DNA of 17,934 nucleotides from an uncultured Clostridia bacterium (GTDB taxonomy: Bacteria; Bacillota; Clostridia; TANB77; CAG-508): NCBI GenBank assembly GCA_934153805.1, contig CAKPFO010000034.1:1-17934 (forward strand). The letters are read 5' to 3'. The notes beneath the pieces were generated by a model. It saw only the letters and a list, made by a program, of their open reading frames with translations, searched no databases and was not told where the DNA came from. The position numbers and the translations under genes are program-made. Below, one piece after another: positions 1 through 7,291 of this stretch. Position 1 is the first letter of the stretch; each line of letters begins with the position of its first letter.

Positions 1-110
1 ATCCACGTTAGTTAAGTTAGCTGTTCGAACGTTAGTGAGTTACAGATAATTTATGCGTAGTAAAACGAAAAAGGTGAGTTTTCTTAGAAGATGGTTATGG
101 AAGAATTAGA

Positions 111-146
111 TTTTCTTAGCGAGGAATGAGCTTAGAAAATTTTATT
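111..146 (+). terminator. Hairpin with T-rich tail, possible terminator of a gene left of the window
   Basis: The arms TTTTCTTAGC (111-120) and GCTTAGAAAA (130-139) pair except for one T-T mismatch, around the loop GAGGAATGA, and TTTTATT follows. Upstream of it (1-110) I see no ORF I can support. A frame open from base 2 ends at TAA 47-49 and could be the tail of a gene that starts outside the window, but its identity cannot be judged. TTTTCTTAG also occurs at 79-87, so the hairpin may belong to a small repeat family. Confidence 0.4.
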
Positions 147-167
147 ATAGAACCAAAAAAATTAGAT

Positions 168-210
168 AGAGGTAAAAGAGCCTACAATATACTCTTTTAC
201 CTCTGTTTTT
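168..210. terminator. Bidirectional intrinsic terminator
   Basis: A perfect 13-bp stem pairs AGAGGTAAAAGAG (168-180) with its complement at 192-204 around an 11-base loop. On the plus strand GTTTTT follows at once. On the minus strand a T-rich run follows after about 6 bases. It lies about 40 bases beyond the stop codon of the minus-strand carboxypeptidase (242), so it probably ends that transcript and may also stop plus-strand readthrough from the left. Confidence 0.7.
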
Positions 211-241
211 ATAAGTAAAAACGAAACTGTGAAAAATCTAA

Positions 242-1321
242 TTAACGTAACAGTCGAAGCCATGTAAGTAATACTTTTTCTGAAAATGACAAAACTCCGA
301 TTTTTTTAATATTATTTTGTGCAACTAAATTTACGCTGCTTATGGTAGAACCGTTAAGATTATAGGAAATTTGCCCTAAACGTTGCCCTTTAGAAATAGG
401 AGCAGAGATGTTATTTTCTATAGTTAATATTTCCTCTATATTTTTATCTTCACCTTTTTTTATTAATGTGCCTGCATTTTCTTCATATACTAAATTTAAT
501 GAACTGTTAACACCTTTATTTATTTCAACATTTTTTAGAACATCTCCGGCGTTAGCAAATTGCTTGTAGGTATACGTACTAAATCCGTAATCTAACAATT
601 TTGAAGCTTCTGTAAAACGTACGGCGCTTGAAGGAGCCTTCATAATAACAGCAATTAAAGAAAGACCGTCTCTAGTAGCACTTGCTGATAAATTAAATAA
701 TGCAAGAGATGTAGAACCTGTTTTTAAACCAGTTGCTCCTTTATAATTTCTAATTAATTTGTTAGTATTAACAAGCTCTGATTTACCCTCCCTTAAGCTA
801 TCCATCCAAATAGTTGTATAATTTGTTATAGTAGGATGTTTTAATAAAAGTTCACGAGACATTAAAGAAATGTCATAACTAGAAGTTACATGACCGTCAG
901 TGTCTAAACCGTGACAATTTTTAAAACAAGTATCGTTCATGCCAAGTGCTTTTGCCTTTTGATTCATTTTTTCGACAAAACTATCTACAGAACCTTCTAA
1001 ATATTCTGCCATTGCAACTGTACAATCATTAGCAGAAGCAACGCAGATAGCTTTTAACATTTCGTCCACTGTTAGCTCTTCTTTAACATCTAACCATATT
1101 TGTGAACCACCCATAGAAGCAGCATTTGTACTACAAGGAATTTTAGTAGATAATGTAATTTTACCACTATCTAGAGCTTCCATAATTAGCAAAAGTGTCA
1201 TGACTTTTGTAACAGAAGCAGGGCGGAGCTGTTCATGTGAGTTTTGTTCATATAAAATTTTTCCAGAGTTTTGCTCTATTAGAATTGCACTGCCACAGTC
1301 TAAATTTAAGTTGGTACTCAC
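242..1321 (-). CDS. D-alanyl-D-alanine carboxypeptidase (DacF/PBP5-like), catalytic part without signal peptide
   Basis: This is a low-molecular-weight penicillin-binding protein, peptidase family S11. Such enzymes remove the terminal D-Ala from peptidoglycan pentapeptides on the outer face of the membrane. All three active-site motifs are visible in the 359-residue frame: SVTK at residues 36-39, SAN at 96-98 and KTG at 200-202. The last ~100 residues look like the PBP5 C-terminal domain plus an amphipathic tail (ends TWLRLLR). The only start in this frame is GTG at 1321, since a TAG in the same frame lies about 30 bases upstream. That GTG has no convincing ribosome binding site and the product would lack a signal peptide, so it could not reach its substrate. 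The missing export signal is in the adjacent frame at 1323-1451, with a good AGGAGG. I therefore read 242-1451 as one gene carrying a frameshift. The family call is firm; whether the gene is functional is uncertain. Confidence 0.88.
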   Translation of the reverse strand: MSTNLNLDCGSAILIEQNSGKILYEQNSHEQLRPASVTKVMTLLLIMEALDSGKITLSTKIPCSTNAASMGGSQIWLDVKEELTVDEMLKAICVASANDCTVAMAEYLEGSVDSFVEKMNQKAKALGMNDTCFKNCHGLDTDGHVTSSYDISLMSRELLLKHPTITNYTTIWMDSLREGKSELVNTNKLIRNYKGATGLKTGSTSLALFNLSASATRDGLSLIAVIMKAPSSAVRFTEASKLLDYGFSTYTYKQFANAGDVLKNVEINKGVNSSLNLVYEENAGTLIKKGEDKNIEEILTIENNISAPISKGQRLGQISYNLNGSTISSVNLVAQNNIKKIGVLSFSEKVLLTWLRLLR

Positions 1322-1322
1322 A

Positions 1323-1451
1323 TCAGTCGTAGAGAGCTGACCGCGAAGTTTCTAAAGCTTGAGTCCATACATAGCTTTCAGAGTAGCAAACTGGTAAAAT
1401 ATAAATGGAAAATAGTAAGACAATTAATATAAAAGGTATAAATTTACGCAT
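1323..1451 (-). pseudogene. Frameshifted signal-peptide segment of the carboxypeptidase gene
   Basis: ATG at 1451 is preceded by AGGAGG (1464-1459) at a 7-base spacing. It encodes 42 residues starting MRKFIPFILIVLLF, a basic N terminus and a hydrophobic core ending near VCYS, which is a standard export signal. It then runs through ESYVWTQALETS and hits TGA at 1325-1323. The catalytic frame of the downstream carboxypeptidase is open from just after a TAG near 1353, so the two frames overlap over about 30 bases and would be joined by a one-base shift. One extra base or two missing bases would explain it. A sequencing or assembly error, a recent inactivating mutation, or programmed frameshifting could each produce this. 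No obvious slippery run is present in the overlap. Confidence 0.75.
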
Positions 1452-1561
1452 ATAAAGACCTCCTGACATAGTTAAATGTATTCGTATATATACGGTATTA
1501 TTACAGTTAAATTAAAATAAAATATATTTTTTTGAAAAACCCGTGTAGATGCTGAGCATCG

Positions 1562-1592
1562 CAAAAAGCCATTCAAAAGAATGGCTTTTTTA
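1562..1592 (-). terminator. Intrinsic terminator of the VanW gene
   Basis: A 12-bp perfect stem, AAAAAGCCATTC (1563-1574) with its complement (1579-1590), has a 4-base loop. It lies 33 bases beyond the VanW stop on the minus strand and ends in a run of T in the RNA sense. The flanking A/T runs make it usable in either direction. The rest of 1452-1622 carries a small GATGC-TGA-GCATC hairpin (1548-1560) and a perfect palindrome CGTATATATACG (1483-1494) upstream of the carboxypeptidase ribosome binding site. The latter could be an operator but is nearly pure alternating purine/pyrimidine. Confidence 0.75.
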
Positions 1593-1622
1593 GTTTGTCA
1601 AGTTGAAAAATATGGGGCTTAT

Positions 1623-2285
1623 TTAAGACCCTATATTTTCAACTTTAACAATAGTTGCAACAATGTTTTTATCATCTGTAGATAAATTAATTTTTACTTT
1701 ATAATCATTATCATTTCTAAACTTAAAATCTAAAGAACCATAAGAAACAGCGGCATCTTTACCATCTGGAACATAAGTAACATCTTTACCATGCTCGTGG
1801 CGTTCTAAAACAGTAAGAGTAGGAACTGCAAGAACAGCATTGTATAATGTACTACTTACCTGACAATTTCCGCCACCAATACCATTTTCAGAATGGTGAT
1901 TTATAATAACTTTTGCTTCTTGATAGCCCTTTTCAGCTGTTGGTTTACCAACTATGTTGTTAAAAGAAAAAGTATCACCGCTATTTATAATTGTACCATT
2001 AAGAACATTGCAAGTAAGTCTAATATTTGTAAGCCTTCCAGCAGAATTATCTTTTATAACAGTAGAAAATGTTGCGAGTTGGGTTTCTACTGGAGCAGAA
2101 GGAGTAGTGGTATTAGTTTGAACATTTGTAGATGTTCTACTTGCAGATGTAGAGTTTTCTACTGTATTTGTAGTTTTTGAAATTTGATTATTAGACTTAT
2201 TATTGTTAGATACATAAAAATAGATAATAGCTCCAATAATAACTACAAGAATTAAAATTATTAAAATATAATTTGATTTTTTCAT
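1623..2285 (-). CDS. VanW-domain membrane-anchored envelope protein
   Basis: The protein has 220 residues: one N-terminal membrane segment (about 5-25), a Ser/Thr/Asn-rich linker (about 27-66), and a VanW domain over about 70-215. The domain shows the family's hallmark stretches TFSFNNIVG (105-113), GYQEAKVI (120-127), GIGGGNCQVSSTLYNA (135-150) and ERHEHG (161-166), followed by YVPDGKDAAV. The domain is named for the accessory vanW gene of some vancomycin resistance clusters. Its biochemical role is not established, and no vanHAX-type genes are here, so this should not be read as a resistance gene. In Clostridia, stand-alone VanW proteins of this layout are common cell-envelope proteins. The start ATG at 2285 has a weak AAGGATA upstream. 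It follows the neighbouring carboxypeptidase's strand and role but has its own terminator. Confidence 0.87.
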   Translation of the reverse strand: MKKSNYILIILILVVIIGAIIYFYVSNNNKSNNQISKTTNTVENSTSASRTSTNVQTNTTTPSAPVETQLATFSTVIKDNSAGRLTNIRLTCNVLNGTIINSGDTFSFNNIVGKPTAEKGYQEAKVIINHHSENGIGGGNCQVSSTLYNAVLAVPTLTVLERHEHGKDVTYVPDGKDAAVSYGSLDFKFRNDNDYKVKINLSTDDKNIVATIVKVENIGS

Positions 2286-2367
2286 GGCATTATAATATCC
2301 TTTTACAAAATTTTATTATTATTATGTACAAAATAAATGTATATATGTATTTTTTTACGTATACCAC

Positions 2368-2395
2368 TTGAAATCCTTGAAAAATGTGATATAAT
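2368..2395 (+). promoter_or_regulatory. Sigma-A-type promoter of tig
   Basis: TTGAAA (2368-2373) and a perfect TATAAT (2390-2395) are separated by 16 bases, about 40 bases before the trigger factor start. No better plus-strand candidate lies between vanW and tig. Confidence 0.7.
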
Positions 2396-2435
2396 AAGAA
2401 AGCTAATTAAGAATAGTTGAAAGGAAGAAACGGAA

Positions 2436-3719
2436 ATGAGTATAAAAGTAGAAAAAACAGAAAACAATAATGAATTAAAATTAAGCTTTACAATTGAAGC
2501 TGCAAAATTTGATGAAGCAATTCAAAAAGTATATGCTAAAAGTGCACACTATTTTAATATCCCAGGATTTAGAAAAGGAAAAGCTCCTTATAAAATAGTA
2601 GAAAGACAATACGGTGCACAAATATTCTATGAAGATGCTTTTAATGAAGTCGCATCAGAAGAATATGAAAAAGAATTAAAAGAAAACAACATAGTTGCAG
2701 TAAGCAGACCACAAATAGACATTGAACAAATGGAAAAAGGAAAAGATTTAATATTTACAGCAGTTGTTCAAACAAAACCAGAAGTAAAATTAGGAAAATA
2801 TAAAGGTATAGAACTAGCAAAAGTAGAGTATACTGTAAAAGATGAAGACATAGATCATGAATTAGGTCATATGGCAGAAAGAAATGCAAGACTTGTAAAT
2901 GTAGAAGATAGACCAGTAGAAGCTAACGATACAACAGTTATCGATTTTGAAGGATTTGTTGATGGAGTAGCTTTCGAAGGTGGAAAAGCAGAAAATCATG
3001 AATTAGTAATAGGAAGTAACACATTTATTCCAGGATTTGAAGACCAAATAATCGGTATGAAAATAGGAGAAGAAAAAGATATAAATGTTACATTCCCAGA
3101 AGAATATTTCTCTAAAGACTTAGCTGGAAAAGAAGCAACATTTAAAGTAAAATTACATGAAATAAAGAAAAAAGAATTACCAGTAATGGATGACGAATTT
3201 GCAAAAGACGTAAGTGAATTCGATACATTAGACGAATTAAAAAATAGTATAAAAGAAAAATTAGAAGAACAAAATGCATCAAAAGCAAAATATGAAACAG
3301 AAGAAGCTGCAATAAAAGCAGTATCAGAAGCTACAGAAATAGACATTCCATCAGGTATGATAGAAACAGAAACAGATAACATGATAAAAGACATTGAACA
3401 AAGATTATCATATCAAGGACTAAAATTAGATCAATATCTTCAAATAATGAATAAATCAGAAGAAGATATGAGAAAAGAATTAGAAGAGCAAGCTAAAATA
3501 AGTGTAAAAACAAAATTAGTTATAGAAGCAATAGTAGCTGCAGAAAAAATAGAAGCAACTGAAGAAGAAGTAAATGCTAAACTAGAAGAAATGGCTACTA
3601 TGTATGGAAGCACAGTAGAAGAATTAAGCAAAAATGAAAGCTTAAAACTATACATAGAAGAAACAGTTAAATCTGAAAAAGCAGTAGCATTCATAGTAGA
3701 AAACGCAAAAATAAAATAG
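2436..3719 (+). CDS. tig: Trigger factor, ribosome-associated chaperone and peptidyl-prolyl isomerase
   Basis: Trigger factor docks at the ribosome exit tunnel and shields nascent chains. The 427 residues match the family's normal length and three-part order. The N-terminal ribosome-binding domain has the signature GFRKGKAP at 44-51. A central FKBP-type isomerase domain (about 150-245) has DTTVIDFEGFVDG and IPGFEDQIIGM. A long helical C-terminal region follows, rich in Glu and Lys (about 250-427). The start is supported by AAGGAAG 9 bases upstream. It has its own promoter and is followed by clpP and clpX, the usual Clostridia and Bacilli order linking folding with proteolysis. Codons are strongly A-ending, as expected for a highly expressed gene in this genome. 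Confidence 0.97.
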   Translation: MSIKVEKTENNNELKLSFTIEAAKFDEAIQKVYAKSAHYFNIPGFRKGKAPYKIVERQYGAQIFYEDAFNEVASEEYEKELKENNIVAVSRPQIDIEQMEKGKDLIFTAVVQTKPEVKLGKYKGIELAKVEYTVKDEDIDHELGHMAERNARLVNVEDRPVEANDTTVIDFEGFVDGVAFEGGKAENHELVIGSNTFIPGFEDQIIGMKIGEEKDINVTFPEEYFSKDLAGKEATFKVKLHEIKKKELPVMDDEFAKDVSEFDTLDELKNSIKEKLEEQNASKAKYETEEAAIKAVSEATEIDIPSGMIETETDNMIKDIEQRLSYQGLKLDQYLQIMNKSEEDMRKELEEQAKISVKTKLVIEAIVAAEKIEATEEEVNAKLEEMATMYGSTVEELSKNESLKLYIEETVKSEKAVAFIVENAKIK

Positions 3720-3731
3720 AAAATAAGGGGG

Positions 3732-3787
3732 AAAGTTAGGGGTAAAAGTTGTTTAAATAAAATGATTTATTTGCCACTAACTTTTTA
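3732..3787 (+). terminator. Imperfect stem-loop between tig and clpP
   Basis: AAAGTTAG (3732-3739) pairs with CTAACTTT (3777-3784). An inner AAATAAA/TTTATTT stem extends the fold, and the outer arm runs into TTTTT. The stem lies just after the tig stop and before the clpP ribosome binding site, so it is likely a partial terminator that reduces readthrough. Confidence 0.5.
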
Positions 3788-3828
3788 CGTAAAAAAGTAA
3801 ACTTAAGATATAGTAAGGAGGAAAAATT

Positions 3829-4431
3829 ATGTTAGAAAACAGTTTAGTTCCATATGTTATAGAACAAACAGCAAAAGGAGAAAGATCATATGATATTTTC
3901 TCAAGATTATTAAAAGATAGAATTATATTTTTAGGAGAAGATGTAAATCCAACATCTGCAGGTTTAGTAATTGCACAATTACTTTTCTTAGAGTCAGAAG
4001 ATCCAGATAAAGAAATATTCTTATACATAAACAGCCCTGGAGGTTCAATTACAGATGGTATGGCAATAGTAGACACAATGAACTATATTAAATGCCCTGT
4101 ATCAACATTCTGTGTAGGTATGGCAGCAAGTATGGGAGCAGTATTACTAACATCTGGAGAAAAAGGGAAGCGTTTTGCAACTCCAAATTCTGAAATATTA
4201 ATACATCAACCATTAATAGGAGGAAATGGAATTTCAGGACAAACTACAGAAATAAAAATACATGCAGACCATATGGTAAAAACAAGAGAAAAATTAAACA
4301 AATTATTAAGTGAAAGAACAGGTCAACCTTTAGAAGTAATCGAAAGAGATACAGAAAGAGATAATTATATGACTGCAGAAGAAGCACTTAAATATGGACT
4401 TATCGATGGAATACTAGAAAAAAGAAAATAG
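3829..4431 (+). CDS. clpP: ATP-dependent Clp protease proteolytic subunit ClpP
   Basis: ClpP forms the double-ring serine protease chamber that works with an unfoldase such as ClpX. At 200 residues it has the normal length. The catalytic Ser is S101 in GMAASMGA, the His is H126 in ILIHQPL, and the Asp lies near 174 in ERDTERD. The oxyanion-hole loop INSPGGSITDG is at 67-77. The start ATG has AAGGAGG about 7 bases upstream. It sits between tig and clpX as expected. No CtsR-type direct repeat was recognised upstream. The call is very secure. Confidence 0.98.
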   Translation: MLENSLVPYVIEQTAKGERSYDIFSRLLKDRIIFLGEDVNPTSAGLVIAQLLFLESEDPDKEIFLYINSPGGSITDGMAIVDTMNYIKCPVSTFCVGMAASMGAVLLTSGEKGKRFATPNSEILIHQPLIGGNGISGQTTEIKIHADHMVKTREKLNKLLSERTGQPLEVIERDTERDNYMTAEEALKYGLIDGILEKRK

Positions 4432-4449
4432 AAATTATGTAGTTAAAGC

Positions 4450-4493
4450 TTTTATAGAATAGGAAGGTAATATAACTTTTCTATTCTATAAAA
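4450..4493 (+). terminator. AT-rich stem-loop between clpP and clpX
   Basis: A 13-bp perfect stem TTTTATAGAATAG (4450-4462) pairs with 4481-4493, extendable by four more pairs including G-U. No clean T tract follows, so this may be a weak terminator or an RNA processing or stability element. A second small inverted repeat, ATAAACTA-TAG-TAGTTTAT (4536-4554), lies just before the clpX ribosome binding site. Confidence 0.45.
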
Positions 4494-4574
4494 ATAATTT
4501 GATATATAGACAAGTAACCAAAGTAAAACAATTTAATAAACTATAGTAGTTTATATAGATAAAAGGAGATATTA

Positions 4575-5888
4575 ATGGCAAAGAATGATAAAAGTATAAG
4601 ATGTTCATTTTGTGGAAAAACACAAGAAGGTGTAGATAAAATAATAGCAGGTCCAGGAGTATATATATGCAATGAATGTATAAAAGTATGCTCTAGCATA
4701 ATAGAAGGAGAGGTATATGATGATGCAGAAATAACATATACTTTGAATGATGAAAAAGAAAAATTACCTACACCAGCAGAAATAAAAGAAATACTAGACA
4801 GCTATGTAATAGGTCAAGATGAAGCTAAAAGAACTCTAGCAGTAGCAGTATACAATCATTATAAAAGAATTAGAAATCCACAAAAAGATGATAATGATGT
4901 AGAAATTCAAAAAAGTAATGTATTACTATTAGGACCAACAGGTTGTGGAAAGACAATGCTAGCACAAACTTTAGCAAAAATATTAAAGGTTCCTTTTGCA
5001 ATAGCAGATGCAACAACTCTTACAGAAGCTGGATATGTTGGTGAAGATGTTGAAAACATACTTTTAAAATTAATTCAAAATGCAGACTATGATATAGAAA
5101 GAGCTGAAAAAGGAATTATATATATAGATGAAATAGATAAAATAACAAGAAAATCTGAAAATCCATCTATAACTAGAGACGTAAGTGGAGAAGGTGTTCA
5201 ACAAGCTTTACTAAAAATAGTAGAAGGAACAATTGCTTCTGTACCACCACAAGGAGGAAGAAAACATCCTCATCAAGAGTTAATTCAAATTAATACAGAA
5301 AACATATTATTTATATGCGGAGGAGCTTTTGAGGGATTAGATAAAATTATAGACGAGCGTACAGGCAAGAAAGCAATAGGATTTGGAGCAGAGGTAAAAA
5401 GTGCAAAAGAGGTTGATAAATACAAGATATATGAACAACTATTACCACAAGATTTACTAAAGTTTGGATTAATACCAGAGTTTGTAGGAAGATTGCCTAT
5501 AATTGCAACACTAAAAGAGTTGGACAGACAAACATTAATAGATATAGTTACAAAACCTAAAAATGCAATTGTAAAACAATATAAAAAATTGTTTGAACTA
5601 GATAATGTAGAACTAGAATTTGAACCAGAGGCACTAGAAGCAATAGTAGATAAAGCAATAGAGAGAAAAACAGGTGCAAGAGGTTTACGTTCTATAATAG
5701 AAGATATTATGAGGGATATAATGTTTGAAATTCCTTCAAATCCTCTAATTAGAAAATGTATTATTACTAAAGGTACTGTTGTAAATAAAGAGGCACCAAA
5801 AATTATAATAGATACAAACAAAGAAGTGCCAAAAGCAAAACAAAAGGTGGAAAGAAAAACTACTAATAAAAAGACAGAAACTGCATAA
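4575..5888 (+). CDS. clpX: ATP-dependent Clp protease ATP-binding subunit ClpX
   Basis: ClpX is a AAA+ unfoldase that recognises substrates and threads them into ClpP. The 437 residues contain an N-terminal C4 zinc-binding domain (C10, C13, C32, C35), Walker A GPTGCGKT (120-127), the pore loop GYVG (153-156) and Walker B IIYIDEID (181-188). They also contain the ClpP-docking IGF loop (268-270), a conserved Arg in PEFVGRLP (about 301-308) and sensor-2 GARGLRS (367-373). All functional elements are intact. The C terminus has a short Lys-rich extension. The start has AAAAGGAG close upstream. Its neighbour clpP supplies the partner. Confidence 0.98.
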   Translation: MAKNDKSIRCSFCGKTQEGVDKIIAGPGVYICNECIKVCSSIIEGEVYDDAEITYTLNDEKEKLPTPAEIKEILDSYVIGQDEAKRTLAVAVYNHYKRIRNPQKDDNDVEIQKSNVLLLGPTGCGKTMLAQTLAKILKVPFAIADATTLTEAGYVGEDVENILLKLIQNADYDIERAEKGIIYIDEIDKITRKSENPSITRDVSGEGVQQALLKIVEGTIASVPPQGGRKHPHQELIQINTENILFICGGAFEGLDKIIDERTGKKAIGFGAEVKSAKEVDKYKIYEQLLPQDLLKFGLIPEFVGRLPIIATLKELDRQTLIDIVTKPKNAIVKQYKKLFELDNVELEFEPEALEAIVDKAIERKTGARGLRSIIEDIMRDIMFEIPSNPLIRKCIITKGTVVNKEAPKIIIDTNKEVPKAKQKVERKTTNKKTETA

Positions 5889-5896
5889 AATGACCG

Positions 5897-5930
5897 AAGG
5901 ACCTACGTAGCATATTCTACGTAGGTCTTT
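5897..5930 (+). terminator. Terminator after clpX
   Basis: Arms 5897-5910 and 5917-5930 pair over 14 bp with one G-U, around the core GACCTACGTAG and loop CATATT. It begins 9 bases after the clpX stop. Only a short TTT closes it. It is followed at once by the perfect palindrome TTGACATGTCAA (5929-5940), which could be a protein-binding site. Confidence 0.7.
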
Positions 5931-5965
5931 GACATGTCAACATTTGGTAAAAAAAGTAAATTTTC

Positions 5966-5994
5966 TTGATATTATGTCAAACTTATGCTATAAT
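5966..5994 (+). promoter_or_regulatory. Strong extended -10 promoter of the sortase gene
   Basis: TTGATA (5966-5971), a 17-base spacer and TATAAT (5989-5994), preceded by TG at the extended -10 position (TGCTATAAT), make a near-consensus sigma-A promoter. Transcription would start near 6001, giving a leader of about 100 bases before the sortase ATG. Confidence 0.75.
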
Positions 5995-6023
5995 GAGTGT
6001 ATATGTGATAGTATGACAAAAAA

Positions 6024-6037
6024 GTGCAAATTTGCAC
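6024..6037. promoter_or_regulatory. Perfect 14-bp palindrome in the sortase leader, putative operator
   Basis: GTGCAAATTTGCAC is a perfect palindrome about 25 bases downstream of the predicted transcription start, where a bound repressor would block elongation or initiation. The regulator is unknown. Confidence 0.4.
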
Positions 6038-6098
6038 CAAAACGATATTTTTTAGTAACTAATATTTTCATTTTAAATCAATATGGAGGGAAAACAGT

Positions 6099-6935
6099 AT
6101 GAAGAAAATGAAAAAAATGAAAAAAATGAAAAATTTGTTAACAGCGATTCTTTTAGTAATCTGTGTTGCTTCTACAACTTATTATATATATATAAAATAT
6201 AATGAATATCAGGAGCAAAAGAAAATAGAAGAGCTAAAAGAATACACTGAACAGACACAAGCATCCACAGAGTACAAAGGCGAGGAACAAAGCAGTGAGC
6301 CGACTATTAGTGAGGAAGAAAGCACAGAATTTATGGAACCTGAAGAAAAGAAAATTCTTCCACAATACGTTAGGTTATATGCGGAAAATGAGGACTTGTA
6401 TGGTTGGCTAAAAATTGAGGGTACAGTAATAGACTATCCAGTAATGTATACGCCAGAGTCTCCGGAGTATTATCTTCATAAAGACTGGAATAAAGAAGAT
6501 AGCAATCAGGGACTGCTATTTGCAGATGCAAGAACAGATATGGACGAGACTGAAAACACTATTATATATGGTCATTGCATGAAGAACCGGACAATGTTTG
6601 GCTCTCTAAAAGACTATAAAGATAGTAGTTTTTATGACGAACATAAGTATATTGAATTTGATACAATATACGAAAAAGCAACCTACGAAATAGTGAGTGT
6701 ATCAAAAGGAATAGCTTATTACGAAAAAGAACCAGAAAATGAGTATTTGTATTATAAACATACAGAGCTCGATACAGAAGAAGCATTTGATGCATACATT
6801 CAAAATGCTAAAAATAATGCATACTATGAGACAGGAGTTACAGCAGAATATGGTGACAAATTAATAACTCTATCTACATGTGACTACTGGACTAAAAACG
6901 CAAGATTGTACATAGTTGCTAAAAAAATATCGTAA
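6099..6935 (+). CDS. Class B-like sortase (cysteine transpeptidase)
   Basis: Sortases cleave sorting signals on exported proteins and attach them to the cell wall or to each other. The 278-residue product has a membrane anchor (about 12-32), an acidic Glu/Ser/Thr-rich stalk (about 36-85), and a SrtB-type catalytic domain (about 88-278). The catalytic His is H159 in YGHCMKN, the Cys is C261 in TLSTCDY and the Arg is R269 in NARLYIV, so the triad is intact. The start has GGAGGG 9 bases upstream. The first codons are a 9-base tandem repeat giving MKKMKKMKKMK, with in-frame ATGs at 6099, 6108, 6117 and 6126. No protein with a sorting signal is encoded in this window, so its substrate is elsewhere. 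Codons are less A-biased than in tig-clpX, hinting at a different expression level or origin. The subclass call (B versus related classes) is less certain than the family. Confidence 0.9.
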   Translation: MKKMKKMKKMKNLLTAILLVICVASTTYYIYIKYNEYQEQKKIEELKEYTEQTQASTEYKGEEQSSEPTISEEESTEFMEPEEKKILPQYVRLYAENEDLYGWLKIEGTVIDYPVMYTPESPEYYLHKDWNKEDSNQGLLFADARTDMDETENTIIYGHCMKNRTMFGSLKDYKDSSFYDEHKYIEFDTIYEKATYEIVSVSKGIAYYEKEPENEYLYYKHTELDTEEAFDAYIQNAKNNAYYETGVTAEYGDKLITLSTCDYWTKNARLYIVAKKIS

Positions 6936-6939
6936 AAAA

Positions 6940-6970
6940 CAAAGACCAGCTTATAATGAGCTGGTCTTTG
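6940..6970 (+). terminator. Terminator hairpin after the sortase
   Basis: CAAAGACCAGCT (6940-6951) pairs perfectly with AGCTGGTCTTTG (6959-6970) around a 7-base loop, only a few bases beyond the stop. There is no T tract beyond the stem; the T's are in its 3' arm. Confidence 0.7.
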
Positions 6971-6975
6971 ACTAT

Positions 6976-7056
6976 ATGTGCCAGACATGGAATTAATCTT
7001 ACTGGTGAAAGTCCAGCCACAGGTATTTCCGCTAAGTGTAGTGAACCACAAGTCGA
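6976..7056 (+). mobile_element. Possible 5' fragment of a group II intron
   Basis: About 80 bases resemble the 5' end of bacterial group II introns. They show GTGCC-AGACATGG at 6978-6990, then the hairpin CTGGTGAAAGTCCAG at 7002-7016, then CCACAGG and GTGAACCACAAGTCG. Family members commonly show a GUGYGCC start, a ..GGUG-AAGUCC.. hairpin and an ACAGG-like segment. The fragment starts 5 bases after a terminator stem, a favoured landing place for some group II introns. No reverse transcriptase ORF, domain V or 3' end follows, so it would be a truncated relic or a different structured RNA. The remaining bases 7057-7291 are AT-rich with no gene or strong structure that I can support. A 62-codon frame spanning 6956-7144 is judged accidental because it starts inside the terminator. 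Confidence 0.42.
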
Positions 7057-7291
7057 AAATTTTATTACATTGCTTAATCGTGTAAAGAAATTTTATAAAT
7101 GTTCTTATAAACTAGTTGAAGCTAATAATAGTATTAATTTCTAATATTTAAATTTGAAAATTAGTTCTAATTTCTGCATTTTAGAATAGAATCAAATAAG
7201 AAAGTAAATTAAAGTATAAAAGTAGAACAAAAGCCTCACAAAGATAGATTTATTTGTATATTAGTTTTTTGAGAAAGGAATGTGATTCAAA

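Noticed and set aside
1893..2180. Open plus-strand frame of 95 codons inside the VanW gene
   Set aside because: It is antisense to a clear VanW domain, very Cys-rich with no recognisable motif, and has no ribosome binding site.
1623..2285. Vancomycin resistance locus
   Set aside because: VanW alone is widespread in Clostridia; no vanH, vanA/B-type ligase, vanX or VanRS genes are present.
2996..3694. Two minus-strand frames inside tig
   Set aside because: They are Ser/Ile/Phe-rich translations opposite A-rich trigger factor codons; the sense gene is unambiguous.
5929..5940. TTGACATGTCAA as a promoter -35
   Set aside because: No -10 hexamer lies at a suitable distance; the better promoter is at 5966-5994. 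It may still be a binding palindrome.
6956..7144. 62-codon plus-strand frame after the sortase
   Set aside because: It begins inside the terminator stem, has no ribosome binding site, and covers the intron-like sequence; no family resemblance.
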